Shown piece by piece: positions 18,386-26,288 of a stretch of DNA of 64,000 nucleotides. The first letter of the stretch is position 1. Each line of letters starts with the position of its first letter. The notes under the pieces are model-generated. The model was not told where the DNA came from. It saw only the letters and a list, made by a program, of their open reading frames with translations, and did no database searches. The stretch comes from Anaerosolibacter sp. (GTDB lineage: Bacteria > Bacillota > Clostridia > Peptostreptococcales > Thermotaleaceae): positions 124,001 to 188,000 of the forward strand of contig NZ_JARBTM010000003.1 in the NCBI RefSeq assembly GCF_029240175.1, given 5' to 3'. Made by a program: the position numbers and the translations under genes.

Positions 18386-18946
18386 ATGGATGAAAAAAAT
18401 CAATTGGACAGATATATAGATTTTGCATTATCAGGGATACCTGAACTCAAAACAGCCGAAAGACGAAACTGGCTGGGTGAATTCAGAGAGAAGATTGTGC
18501 TGGCACTAACCAGTGAACAAATACAACGTGATGATGCTTTGCAGCTCGTAGAGGAAAAAATGAAAGACCATAGGGTGGATGCTTTAATTGTAAAAGGGCA
18601 AGTGAATCAAGAAATTGCTGGTAAGCTTATGACGATCTGTCAGCGGACTGGAAAAGACTACCGGAGTATCAACCGCCCTGATTTAAAAGGGGATATTGCC
18701 ATGGTACTGGTGAGTAATGATGCTGTGGATGAAGAGAATGTTTTGCTGGATGCTTCAGCTCTTTTATCAGATACATTTTATCATGCTAGAAGCAACAAAC
18801 TGTGCAAAAAACATATGGAGGAACTAAAAAAGCAGTATCCTCAATTCGAAAATCGTTTCGAAGAAATAGGACTACTAGACAAAATGATCGGCACCAAATG
18901 CGGTGTATGTGAAGGTGGAGAGGAAGATTTGGGGCCGTTGTATTAG
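18386..18946 (+). CDS. YueI family protein (DUF1694)
   Basis: A 186-residue soluble protein of the YueI/DUF1694 family, function unknown. GIPELKTAERRNWLGEFREKIVLALT near the start (residues 17-42) is the family signature; a central Rossmann-like part (DALIVKGQVNQEIAGKLMTICQ) follows, and the tail has CGVC. It has no signal peptide, unlike the surface genes before it. AAGGAGATGATAAA precedes the ATG. It stands alone between a terminator and a long repeat-filled gap. Confidence 0.8.
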   Translation: MDEKNQLDRYIDFALSGIPELKTAERRNWLGEFREKIVLALTSEQIQRDDALQLVEEKMKDHRVDALIVKGQVNQEIAGKLMTICQRTGKDYRSINRPDLKGDIAMVLVSNDAVDEENVLLDASALLSDTFYHARSNKLCKKHMEELKKQYPQFENRFEEIGLLDKMIGTKCGVCEGGEEDLGPLY

Positions 18947-18952
18947 GCGGTG

Positions 18953-19191
18953 GGATAGAAACGGTGCACGGCGGGAGTGGATCGGTATACGGTGCGCGGT
19001 ACGCGGTGTCACGGAGTAGCTTTCTAGACATAAATTCGCATTAACTCATAAAGAATAGATTTATATACAAGTAATGAGTAAGTATTAATACTTAGAGTTC
19101 TTTAGTTTTTTAAGTTTTTTCCGAACACCGGTCACCGAGCACCGTGTACCGTGTGTTGAAGGTTTTCCGGTCACCGCGAATCGCGTACCGA
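18953..19191. repeat. Heptamer array, family B, inverted pair
   Basis: The left arm at 18953-19018 has GGTGCGCGGTACGCGGTGTC-type units. The right arm at 19121-19191 has CACCGAGCACCGTGTACCG-type units in the opposite sense. About 100 bp of AT-rich sequence lies between. Confidence 0.82.
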
Positions 19192-19219
19192 AAAAATGAG
19201 CCAATCTCTAGAGTAAGAC

Positions 19220-19399
19220 ACATTTTTAAATGAAACTGATTACGAAAATTTAAGACCTAAAAATGTATATTCCCTTTTTGTACGGTCAATACTTTTAATA
19301 ACAAGGGAAGAGAGTAAGTAGAAAATATGTTTTCGTCCCCCTTTAACATATTTACTACATTTATAAAGTAGATATTTCTTTAGAATCTGAAATAGATTC
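19220..19399. other. Gene-free stretch with three short hairpins
   Basis: Part of the 523-bp gap before ywmB. Inverted repeats: ACATTTTTA (19220) with TAAAAATGT (19258); TTCCCTT (19270) with AAGGGAA (19313); GAATCT (19383) with AGATTC (19394). No reading frame of note. Whether this is transcribed cannot be told. Confidence 0.4.
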
Positions 19400-19402
19400 C
19401 TT

Positions 19403-19433
19403 GAGACCGTGTACCGAGCACCGCGTACCGAAA
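19403..19433. repeat. Heptamer array, family B, single arm
   Basis: GACCGTGTACCGAGCACCG then CGTACCG, units of 7 nt, close to the ywmB ribosome-binding site. Confidence 0.75.
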
Positions 19434-19469
19434 ATTAGGGAAAACTACTTAGGGGAGTTGTAGATTGTG

Positions 19470-20222
19470 ATGGATCGTAAATTGTTAACGAGAAGGAAAA
19501 CTGGTCTTTATTTATTAATTATGATGTATTTGGTACTAGTTCCTTTTTATCAGTCAAAGGCTGGGATGAAGGAGGTAGAACTAAAAGAAGTTTTAGAAGC
19601 ATCGGGCGCACAACTGGTGGAGTACAATGTCAATGCCCATGTAGGTATACTTGGTGAATCCAAGGATATACAAGAGGCAGAAAGCCTATGCTGGGATTTA
19701 TCCAGAAGGCTGGGTGTTAAAAAGGCAGTGATGGAGAGTAATCAATCATCAGAAAATGTACAGACCTGGGTTAATGGAAAGTATAAAGACGGACAAGATA
19801 TTACAATTATGGTCCAATCGTCCCAGTCTGAAGCAGGAAAAGAAAGCAACATTATTGTTGATTTGCAGGGGAATGAAAAACTAACCTCAATCCAAGGAAT
19901 AGGGAATGAATTAAAGGGTGTATTGGAGAAACATGGAGATGTGGCGTTGTCTTCCTGGATATCTGGCACCTTTCAAGGTCAGATGGCAAAAGAAGATCAA
20001 ATCCATATTGCCGACAGCGTGATGGCACAGGTAGAGGCCAAAGAAATAGAAGGTATCCGAGAGAACAATATTATTAGTATCGTGGGCTACAGCAAAATGA
20101 TTCCCCAGTGGATTCAATACGGAGGAAAAAAAGTTAACCTCAATATTGCCCTGAGATATAACGCTTATGAGGATAAAACCTATTTATGGATTGGGAATCC
20201 ATTGATTTCTATTGCCTATTAA
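19470..20222 (+). CDS. ywmB: YwmB family protein
   Basis: A 250-residue protein of the YwmB family (DUF1779, sometimes labelled TATA-box-binding-like by fold), function unknown. One N-terminal hydrophobic segment (about residues 10-28) acts as signal or anchor; the rest is a soluble alpha/beta region. The ATG at 19470 follows AGGGGAG about 12 nt upstream. Identification rests partly on position: in Bacillus subtilis ywmB lies between the atp operon and murAA-spoIID, exactly as here except for the inserted surface island. Confidence 0.78.
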   Translation: MDRKLLTRRKTGLYLLIMMYLVLVPFYQSKAGMKEVELKEVLEASGAQLVEYNVNAHVGILGESKDIQEAESLCWDLSRRLGVKKAVMESNQSSENVQTWVNGKYKDGQDITIMVQSSQSEAGKESNIIVDLQGNEKLTSIQGIGNELKGVLEKHGDVALSSWISGTFQGQMAKEDQIHIADSVMAQVEAKEIEGIRENNIISIVGYSKMIPQWIQYGGKKVNLNIALRYNAYEDKTYLWIGNPLISIAY

Positions 20223-20332
20223 TAATATACTACTTTTTTCCTAGAGGAAAATGAAAATAAATGTAGAAGTTTACAGAAAAAAGGTGTATATTAGAATGCG
20301 GCAGTAATAATCGAAACAAAGGAGGACCCAAT

Positions 20333-21586
20333 GTGGCAAAAATCATTGTCGAGAAAAGCGCTCCGCTAAAGGGGACCGTAAAAGTAAGTGGAGCTAAGAA
20401 TTCAGTATTGCCGATCATTGCTGCATCCCTGCTAGCTCAGGAGAATTGCGTATTAGAGGATATACCTGGGCTAAAAGATGTAGAAGTTATTTGCGATGTG
20501 TTAGGAGCTCTAGGAGCTAAAGTAAATAGCAATCATAAAGGAATTATTGAGATAAATGCATCAAAGCTTCATGATATAGAAGCACCTTATGAATTAATCA
20601 GAAAAATGAGAGCTTCATTTTTGGTAATGGGACCTTTGCTAGCTCGAAAAGGAAAAGCAAGAATCGCCCTGCCTGGTGGGTGCGCCATTGGAACAAGACC
20701 GATTGACCTTCACTTAAAAGGCTTTCAAGCCTTAGGGGCAAAAATAGAACTAGGACATGGATATGTGGAAGCATCGGCAGATCGTTTAATTGGAAGCAAA
20801 GTATATTTAGATTTCCCTAGTGTGGGAGCCACAGAGAATATCATGATGGCAGCAACCATGGCAGAAGGGACAACCATCATAGAAAATGTAGCAGAAGAAC
20901 CAGAAATCGTAGATTTAGCAAACTTCTTGAACAGCATAGGGGCAAAAATCAAAGGTGCTGGTACAGATACCATCAAGATCCAAGGTGTAAAGGAATTGGG
21001 TGGATCAAGACATACCGTCATACCTGATCGAATTGAAGCAGGGACGTTCATGATTGCTGCTGCCATAACAGGTGGAGATGTAACTGTTTTAAACGCATTG
21101 CCGGATCATCTTAAACCTATTACGGCGAAATTACGGGAATGCGGCATGACCATAGATGAATTTGATGACAATATCCGTGTAAGAGCCAATGGAAAATCCT
21201 TGTCTACAGATATCAAAACACTACCATACCCTGGATTTCCAACGGATATGCAAGCACAATTCATGTCTTTGCTTACAGTAGCTCAGGGCACTAGCGTGGT
21301 TATAGAAACAGTATTTGAGAATCGTTTTATGCATGTAGATGAATTGAAGCGCATGGGCGCCAATATCAAGATAGAGGGCAGAAGTGCAGTAGTTCAAGGC
21401 GTCGATAGGTTACAAGGCGCCCAAGTAAAGGCTACAGATTTAAGGGCAGGTGCAGCTTTGATCCTTGCAGGTATGGTTGCCGACGGACCTACAGAAATCA
21501 GTGACATTTACCATGTGGACCGTGGATATGTAGAGATCGAAGAAAAGCTAAGAGCTTTGGGTGCCAAAATCCAAAGAACTGAATAA
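20333..21586 (+). CDS. murA: UDP-N-acetylglucosamine 1-carboxyvinyltransferase
   Basis: First committed enzyme of peptidoglycan precursor synthesis: adds enolpyruvate from PEP to UDP-GlcNAc. 417 residues, normal length. Catalytic C117 in [14 protein letters not shown] makes the enzyme of the usual fosfomycin-sensitive type. [15 protein letters not shown] near the N-terminus and [15 protein letters not shown] in the second half are conserved. The start is GTG behind AAAGGAGGA. It sits between ywmB and spoIID as in Bacillus. Confidence 0.96.
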   Translation: MAKIIVEKSAPLKGTVKVSGAKNSVLPIIAASLLAQENCVLEDIPGLKDVEVICDVLGALGAKVNSNHKGIIEINASKLHDIEAPYELIRKMRASFLVMGPLLARKGKARIALPGGCAIGTRPIDLHLKGFQALGAKIELGHGYVEASADRLIGSKVYLDFPSVGATENIMMAATMAEGTTIIENVAEEPEIVDLANFLNSIGAKIKGAGTDTIKIQGVKELGGSRHTVIPDRIEAGTFMIAAAITGGDVTVLNALPDHLKPITAKLRECGMTIDEFDDNIRVRANGKSLSTDIKTLPYPGFPTDMQAQFMSLLTVAQGTSVVIETVFENRFMHVDELKRMGANIKIEGRSAVVQGVDRLQGAQVKATDLRAGAALILAGMVADGPTEISDIYHVDRGYVEIEEKLRALGAKIQRTE

Positions 21587-21600
21587 ACTTGTAAAACAAT

Positions 21601-21632
21601 AAAAATGTGTCGTTTCCTGGCACATTTTTTTA
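21601..21632 (+). terminator. Intrinsic terminator after murA
   Basis: A 9-bp stem AAAAATGTG/CACATTTTT with an 11-nt loop; the right arm runs into seven T. Confidence 0.85.
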
Positions 21633-21678
21633 TATGCCGCCAATTTCCCGGGAAATATGGAGAAAAAAGAAGAAAAGG

Positions 21679-21790
21679 CGGCTACTCGCTACTCGCCACT
21701 CGCTTTTCGCATAAGACGTCTAGGGTAATTCTTAAAAGTTTTTCAAAAGCTTTTAACCGAGTAGCCAGTAGCGAGCAGCGAGTAGCGAAT
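21679..21790. repeat. Heptamer array, family A, inverted pair
   Basis: The left arm at 21679-21710 (GGCTACTCGCTACTCGCC) and right arm at 21758-21790 (GAGTAGCCAGTAGCGAGCAG) are inverted around about 47 bp. It ends only 9 bp before the sigma-E -35 box of spoIID. Confidence 0.82.
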
Positions 21791-21798
21791 AACTCCCT

Positions 21799-21828
21799 GT
21801 CATATTCTCCTCTCCCCCAACATACAAT
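21799..21828 (+). promoter_or_regulatory. Sigma-E promoter of spoIID
   Basis: TCATATT at 21800-21806, 14-nt spacer, CATACAAT at 21821-21828. Both boxes match the sigma-E consensus (KMATATT / CATACAHT) known from Bacillus, and spoIID there is a sigma-E gene. Confidence 0.85.
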
Positions 21829-21879
21829 GTAAGGTCAATTTATGTTCAGCATTAAAAGGGACAAGGGGGAGGATAACAT

Positions 21880-22863
21880 ATGAGAAGTATTTTGATGCTG
21901 TTAGCAAGTGTACTGGTAACGATTATAATAATACCCATGGTATTGATATCAAGCTGCGATATCTCGGGACCTGAGATCGAAAAGGAACAAATTGTTGAGA
22001 ACAGTCAGATGGTAAAGGTATATATCAACAAAACCAAAGAGATTGTTGAGATGGATTTGGAAGAGTACGTAAAAGGTGTGATATCAGGTGAGATGCCTGC
22101 GAGCTTTGAAATGGAAGCCTTAAAGGCCCAAGCGGTGGCTGCAAGAAGCTATGCTGTCTCGAGAATGCTGAAATTCAAAGATGGAGGACAGTCAGCACAT
22201 CCAGGGGCAGCGTTGTGTGATGATGTCCACTGTCAAGTATGGTTATCGAAGGATAAGCTAAGGGAGGTAAAACCCAAGTATTGGATGCGGGATTACTGGC
22301 CTAAAATAGAGGAAGCCGTAGAAGAGACCCAAGGACTTATACTAACATATAAAGGTGAGCCCATCGGAGAGCCGTTGTTCCATTCGTCCAGCGGTGGAAG
22401 AACAGAAAATTCAGAAGATGTATTTGCATCAGCAGTGCCTTATCTAAGGAGTGTAGAGAGTCCCTATGAGGAAAACACACCACATTATTCCGATGTACAG
22501 GTTGTAACAGTTCAAAGCTTTATATCGAAATTTAAATCAAAATATAATGACAGTGACATCAACACATCTAATCTAAAAACTGCACTAAAAATCCTAGAAC
22601 GAAGTGCAGGTGGTAGAATACTGAAAATGCAAGTGGGAAACAAAGCTGTAACAGGTAGAGAAGTTAGAGATCTATTGGGCCTCAAATCCGCCAATTTCAA
22701 AATGACCATAGACAACAAGAATATAGAAATCACTACATTCGGCAATGGACACGGCGTAGGTATGAGTCAATATGGCGCCAATGGCATGGCTTTGAATGGC
22801 TATAACTTTGAAGAGATTTTGAAGCATTACTATGTAGGAACTGAAGTGATGAAGATGAGATAG
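21880..22863 (+). CDS. spoIID: Stage II sporulation protein D
   Basis: Mother-cell lytic transglycosylase that degrades septal peptidoglycan during engulfment, working with SpoIIM and SpoIIP. 327 residues, with an N-terminal membrane segment (about 5-22), then the SpoIID domain: YVKGVISGEMPASFEMEA (catalytic Glu in GEMP), ALKAQAVAARSYA, a CDDVHC cysteine pair, SSGGRTENSEDVF, and C-terminal GHGVGMSQYGANGMA. AAGGGGGAGGATAACAT precedes the ATG. It has a sigma-E promoter about 50 bp upstream and lies in the conserved murA-spoIID-spoIIQ order. Confidence 0.96.
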   Translation: MRSILMLLASVLVTIIIIPMVLISSCDISGPEIEKEQIVENSQMVKVYINKTKEIVEMDLEEYVKGVISGEMPASFEMEALKAQAVAARSYAVSRMLKFKDGGQSAHPGAALCDDVHCQVWLSKDKLREVKPKYWMRDYWPKIEEAVEETQGLILTYKGEPIGEPLFHSSSGGRTENSEDVFASAVPYLRSVESPYEENTPHYSDVQVVTVQSFISKFKSKYNDSDINTSNLKTALKILERSAGGRILKMQVGNKAVTGREVRDLLGLKSANFKMTIDNKNIEITTFGNGHGVGMSQYGANGMALNGYNFEEILKHYYVGTEVMKMR

Positions 22864-22870
22864 AGCGTTG

Positions 22871-23003
22871 GGCTACTCGCTGCTCGCCCTTCGCTTCTCG
22901 CTTAAAGGCCTTAAAATCCATAAAGAAACACAATAGATGGTTTTAGCGAGTAGCCAGTAGCGAGAGGCGAGTGGACAAAATGTGAGTAGCGAGTAGCCAA
23001 AAT
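22871..23003. repeat. Heptamer array, family A, inverted pair plus extra units
   Basis: The left arm at 22871-22902, right arm at 22944-22973, and a further GAGTAGCGAGTAGCC block at 22982-22998. It fills most of the 255-bp spoIID-spoIIQ gap, after which the sigma-F boxes begin. Confidence 0.8.
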
Positions 23004-23070
23004 GTGAGCAGCCAATACCCGTCACCCACTACCCAATACCTTCCACCTTAAAATTTTCCCATCCGCCCAT

Positions 23071-23099
23071 GTATGAATTCCTTCCAGGTGGTAACAATA
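23071..23099 (+). promoter_or_regulatory. Sigma-F-type promoter of the spoIIQ-like gene
   Basis: GTATG at 23071-23075, 14-nt spacer, GGTAACAATA at 23090-23099. The -10 fits the sigma-F/G pattern GGnnAnAHTR exactly; spoIIQ is a forespore sigma-F gene in Bacillus. Confidence 0.7.
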
Positions 23100-23118
23100 G
23101 GAAATGGAGGTGTCATAT

Positions 23119-23961
23119 ATGGGTATGAAAAAATGGTTTACACAAAAAACAAATAAAAGTATATTTAACAAAAAAGAAAACGGCATTTATAAATTTCTAG
23201 ATAAGGAAGGGTTTTATGTAATACTGTTTCTCTGTATTTGCATTGTAGCCACTTCAGCAGTTTGGGTAGCGAAGAGTAACATTGATCGTTTAGCGGTGGA
23301 TAATTTGAACAAGCCATGGCTGCCAGAGAAAAAAGATATGTCTGATCCACCATTAAATCAGGAGGCAGCGGAGAATTCCCAGCCACCTGTCATCACGTTA
23401 GAAGAAGATCCTGAGGATACGGCTCCTGCCATGGCAGCAGAAGCGCGCAAAATAGAAAAGCCATCCGCTGAAAAGCCTGTAGAAGTGAAAAAGGCCGAGG
23501 CAAAGCCAAAGGTTGAGAGTACAGCTAAGCCAGCCCAGAGCAGCAAGGCCAGTTCTATGAAAATGCCTGTCATGGGAACGGTAGGGATGAATTATGCAAC
23601 AGATACATTGGTATACTCAAAAACGCTTGATCAATATACTACCCATCATGGACTAGATATCGTTGCACCAGAGAATACCCCCGTTGTAGCAGCCCTATCA
23701 GGAGAAATAATTGAAGTAGTTACTGACTCTAGATTAGGGATAGTAGTTGCCATCGCCCACGAGGGAGATATGATCACTAGATATGCAAACCTAAGTACCA
23801 GTGAAATGGTAAAGATCGGAGATCAGATAGAAAAGGGACAAGCTATTGGGGGCGTAGGAAAAACAGCACTATTTGAAAGCATGGAAGAACCCCATTTACA
23901 CTTTGAAGTCTTGGTAGATGGTATGCCTGTAGATCCAAGCAAATATTTGCCGAAGAAGTAG
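23119..23961 (+). CDS. spoIIQ: M23 peptidase-domain protein, SpoIIQ-like
   Basis: Forespore membrane protein that in relatives pairs with SpoIIIAH across the septum. 280 residues from the ATG at 23119, which follows GGAGGTG. One membrane helix (about residues 31-51) is followed by a Pro/Lys/Ala/Glu-rich linker and a C-terminal LytM domain. H177 and D180 in THHGLDIVAP, and H259 and H261 in HLHFEV, are all present, so the zinc site looks intact, as in clostridial SpoIIQ and unlike the degenerate Bacillus protein. Placement after spoIID and a sigma-F promoter support the name. Confidence 0.85.
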   Translation: MGMKKWFTQKTNKSIFNKKENGIYKFLDKEGFYVILFLCICIVATSAVWVAKSNIDRLAVDNLNKPWLPEKKDMSDPPLNQEAAENSQPPVITLEEDPEDTAPAMAAEARKIEKPSAEKPVEVKKAEAKPKVESTAKPAQSSKASSMKMPVMGTVGMNYATDTLVYSKTLDQYTTHHGLDIVAPENTPVVAALSGEIIEVVTDSRLGIVVAIAHEGDMITRYANLSTSEMVKIGDQIEKGQAIGGVGKTALFESMEEPHLHFEVLVDGMPVDPSKYLPKK

Positions 23962-23962
23962 G

Positions 23963-24033
23963 GGTTAGTGGATAGTGGTTAGTAGTTAGTGGTTGAAAAA
24001 TATTTCTTGTAGGGAACAGACATGTCTGTTCCG
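23963..24033. repeat. Family C array and one GTAG-hairpin element
   Basis: 23963-23994 has GTTAGTG-like 7-nt units. 24008-24032 is TGTAGGGAACAGACATGTCTG followed by TTCC, a GTAG-plus-palindrome element. Confidence 0.7.
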
Positions 24034-24074
24034 TAAGAACGGAGTTAGAATTATATGTAGATTATATACAGCAA

Positions 24075-24105
24075 ATAGAAAACAGGGCCTAAGCCCTGTT
24101 TTGTC
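24075..24105. terminator. Bidirectional terminator between convergent spoIIQ and spoIIID
   Basis: A 10-bp stem AAAACAGGGC/GCCCTGTTTT with a 4-nt loop; the A and T ends provide tails on both strands, fitting the convergent genes. Confidence 0.8.
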
Positions 24106-24160
24106 ATTATGTACTCTTGTGTTTACTATGTTAAACGGAACTCTCGATAGCGTTATCACG

Positions 24161-24193
24161 GGTGACACCGCGTACCGAGCACCGTGTACCGTT
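24161..24193. repeat. Heptamer array, family B, single arm at the spoIIID 3' end
   Basis: GTGACACCGCGTACCGAGC then ACCGTGTACCG, ending three bases from the spoIIID stop codon. Confidence 0.75.
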
Positions 24194-24196
24194 CCT

Positions 24197-24445
24197 TTAT
24201 ACGCTTCTGTACTTCAATTTTGTGGCTTTTCCGCCTCTGATGTGTCTTTCCGCCTTGTTGTTATCAAGTATCCCTTTCACTTGATTTGCTACTAGAGGGT
24301 TTATCTTGGGAAGTCGTTCCGTAACATCTTTATGGACTGTACTTTTGCTTACTCCGAAAACTTTAGCTGTTTGTCGTACGGTTGCTTTCTTGTTTATTAT
24401 ATATTCAGCGATCTCTAGTGCCCTTTCTTCTATGTAATCTTTCAC
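24197..24445 (-). CDS. spoIIID: Sporulation transcription factor SpoIIID
   Basis: Mother-cell DNA-binding protein that adjusts the sigma-E regulon. 82 residues with MKDYIEERALEIAEYII, then a helix-turn-helix ATVRQTAKVFGVSKSTVHKD (about residues 21-40) and a basic tail, full length for the family. It starts with GTG, behind AAGGAGGGGGTTAACCT on the minus strand. Neighbours spoIID, spoIIQ-like and mbl are all on the plus strand, and in Bacillus spoIIID runs with them, so this gene has been inverted. No convincing sigma-E boxes were found upstream of it. Confidence 0.93.
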   Translation of the reverse strand: MKDYIEERALEIAEYIINKKATVRQTAKVFGVSKSTVHKDVTERLPKINPLVANQVKGILDNNKAERHIRGGKATKLKYRSV

Positions 24446-24813
24446 AGGTTAACCCCCTCCTTGATGATTCCTTTGTTAAATAATATGCACGAGCTATTCT
24501 CTGTAGAACAGAAAATGTCAACTTCCAGAATATACTTTAAAAAAGTTATAAAAAGAAAAAGGAATTATGTAATTTATCGCGAATACAAATACTGGTTAGA
24601 TATAAATTTGTTTTTCCATAAGATTTGTGTCATAGAAACCGAATAATTCAGTTTTCATGTGAAGACCTCTATGGACCTTTTTGTACCGTGTATCGAAGAA
24701 CGAGGGAATTAGAATGAGTCTAGAAGAAACCTGTTAGTATACATGATTGGAAAAAATAGAGAAGAACAAAAAATAGCCAGTGAAAACGTGGGCTAAATGG
24801 AAGGTGATAGCAA
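24446..24813. other. Divergent intergenic region between spoIIID and mbl
   Basis: 368 bp upstream of both genes. It holds a short family-B fragment near 24682 (TACCGTGTATCG) and no gene I can support. Promoters for both genes should be here, but none is clear enough to call. Confidence 0.4.
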
Positions 24814-25845
24814 ATGTTTGGTTTTGGAGCTGAAATTGGAATTGACCTTGGTACGGCCAGTGTACTTGTGTACATTAAAGGGAAAGGCATTGTACTGCAG
24901 GAGCCTTCGGTAGTTGCTATTGATAAGAATACAAATCAACTATTGGCTGTAGGGGTAGAAGCAAGGAAAATGCTTGGAAGAACACCTGGGAATATCGTCG
25001 CAATCAGACCGTTGAAAGATGGTGTGATCTCAGATTATGAAGTAACAGAAAGAATGTTGAGATACTTTATTAGCAAGACCTGTGGAAGAAGACGATTTTT
25101 CAAACCGAAAATTATCGTATGCGTTCCAAGTGGCGTAACAGAAGTAGAAAAAAGAGCAGTAATCGATGCCACTACGGAAGCTGGTGGTGGAACAACCTAT
25201 TTGATTGAAGAACCCATTGCAGCTGCCATAGGTGCAGGGATTGATATTTCCAAACCAGATGGTAATATGATCGTAGATATCGGCGGAGGTACTGCGGATA
25301 TTGCGGTAATCTCTTTAGGCGGTATCGTTGTCAGTGAATCCATTAAAGTAGCTGGAGATAAGTTTGATGAGGCTATCGTCCGCTATATGAGGAAACGACA
25401 CAATCTATTGATTGGAGAAAGAACTGCAGAAGACTTAAAGGTAAACATCGGAACAGCTTATCCAAGAAGTCAAAATCAGAAGATGGATTGTAGAGGAAGA
25501 GACTTGGTATCAGGTCTTCCGAAGACAATCAGTGTCACCTCTGAAGAAATGCAAGAGGCATTAGAAGAGCCAGTAACGGCCATCGCCGACGCGGTCCATT
25601 CTGTGCTTGAAAAAACACCACCAGAGCTTGCAGCAGATATTAGTGATCGAGGCATCGTCATGACTGGGGGCGGAGCATTACTTCACGGATTAAATATGTT
25701 GATTGAAAAGAGAACAGGAATACCTACCTACATCGCAGAAGATGCAGTCTCTTGCGTAGCCAAGGGTACAGGTATGTCTCTAGAATCTCTTCAAATACTA
25801 GAAAAGAGCATGACCAGTAGTAAGACTTTTAGTAGATTGAGATAG
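24814..25845 (+). CDS. mbl: Rod-shape actin homologue, MreB/Mbl family
   Basis: Cytoplasmic actin-like ATPase that guides lateral wall synthesis. 343 residues; nucleotide-site motifs GIDLGTASVLVY (from residue 9), IVDIGGGTADIAVISLGG and IVMTGGGALLHG are in place. AATGGAAGGTGATAGCAA precedes the ATG. The name mbl rather than mreB rests on position: spoIIID-mbl-flgG is the Bacillus order. The distinction cannot be made from sequence alone. Confidence 0.92.
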   Translation: MFGFGAEIGIDLGTASVLVYIKGKGIVLQEPSVVAIDKNTNQLLAVGVEARKMLGRTPGNIVAIRPLKDGVISDYEVTERMLRYFISKTCGRRRFFKPKIIVCVPSGVTEVEKRAVIDATTEAGGGTTYLIEEPIAAAIGAGIDISKPDGNMIVDIGGGTADIAVISLGGIVVSESIKVAGDKFDEAIVRYMRKRHNLLIGERTAEDLKVNIGTAYPRSQNQKMDCRGRDLVSGLPKTISVTSEEMQEALEEPVTAIADAVHSVLEKTPPELAADISDRGIVMTGGGALLHGLNMLIEKRTGIPTYIAEDAVSCVAKGTGMSLESLQILEKSMTSSKTFSRLR

Positions 25846-25851
25846 CTTTGG

Positions 25852-26122
25852 TGTTAGTCGTTAGTGGTTAGTAGTTAGTAGTATAAAGGAAATTATGCAA
25901 ATGTTGCTGTAGGGAACGACGCCTCGTCGTTCAGATATTTTAATATCTATAAAAAATATTTTTAGGGGAGACTTTCGTCTCCCTTATTATTATATGTAGG
26001 GGCGAACAATGTTCGCCAGCAGACCCAAGACCCTTCCCAGCACTTGTAGGGGCGATTCACGAATCGCCCGGTGACCCAGGACTCGGCGGTGAACATGTAG
26101 GGAACGACGCCTCTGTCGTTCC
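25852..26122. repeat. Cluster of one family C array and four GTAG-hairpin elements
   Basis: 25852-25884 has GTTAGTCGTTAGTGGTTAG-type 7-nt units. GTAG-hairpin elements lie near 25909, 25996, 26046 and 26096, each TGTAGGG followed by a different palindrome (arms GAACGACG, GGCGAAC, GGCGATTC and GAACGACG). They fill most of the 443-bp mbl-flgG gap. Confidence 0.78.
25965..25992 (+). terminator. Terminator after mbl
   Basis: GGGAGAC/GTCTCCC stem with a TTTC loop and a TTATTATTAT tail. Confidence 0.65.
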
Positions 26123-26216
26123 GAAAAAGACACACATCGGAATATCAATGTACGGGACATACGCGATCGCCCGTAAACTATAGGACTAAAAACCTATATA
26201 TTCCACAAAAAACATC

Positions 26217-26245
26217 CTAAACATTTCGTCAAAATATGCCGAAAA
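26217..26245 (+). promoter_or_regulatory. Sigma-D (flagellar) type promoter
   Basis: CTAAA at 26217-26221 and GCCGAAAA at 26238-26245, one base wider than the usual sigma-D spacing, 44 bp before a flagellar rod-type gene. Confidence 0.5.
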
Positions 26246-26288
26246 ATATAAATAGACTATGGACTAACCGTAAAGGGGTTGAAGCTTC

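Noticed and set aside
18953-19433. Heptamer arrays as a CRISPR array
   Set aside because: Units are 7 nt and contiguous, without unique spacers, and no cas genes are present.
21605-21832. A 75-codon open frame after murA
   Set aside because: Runs through a terminator, a family A repeat pair and the sigma-E promoter.
24461-24646. A 61-codon plus-strand open frame upstream of mbl
   Set aside because: Overlaps the spoIIID upstream region, no ribosome-binding site, no recognisable protein.
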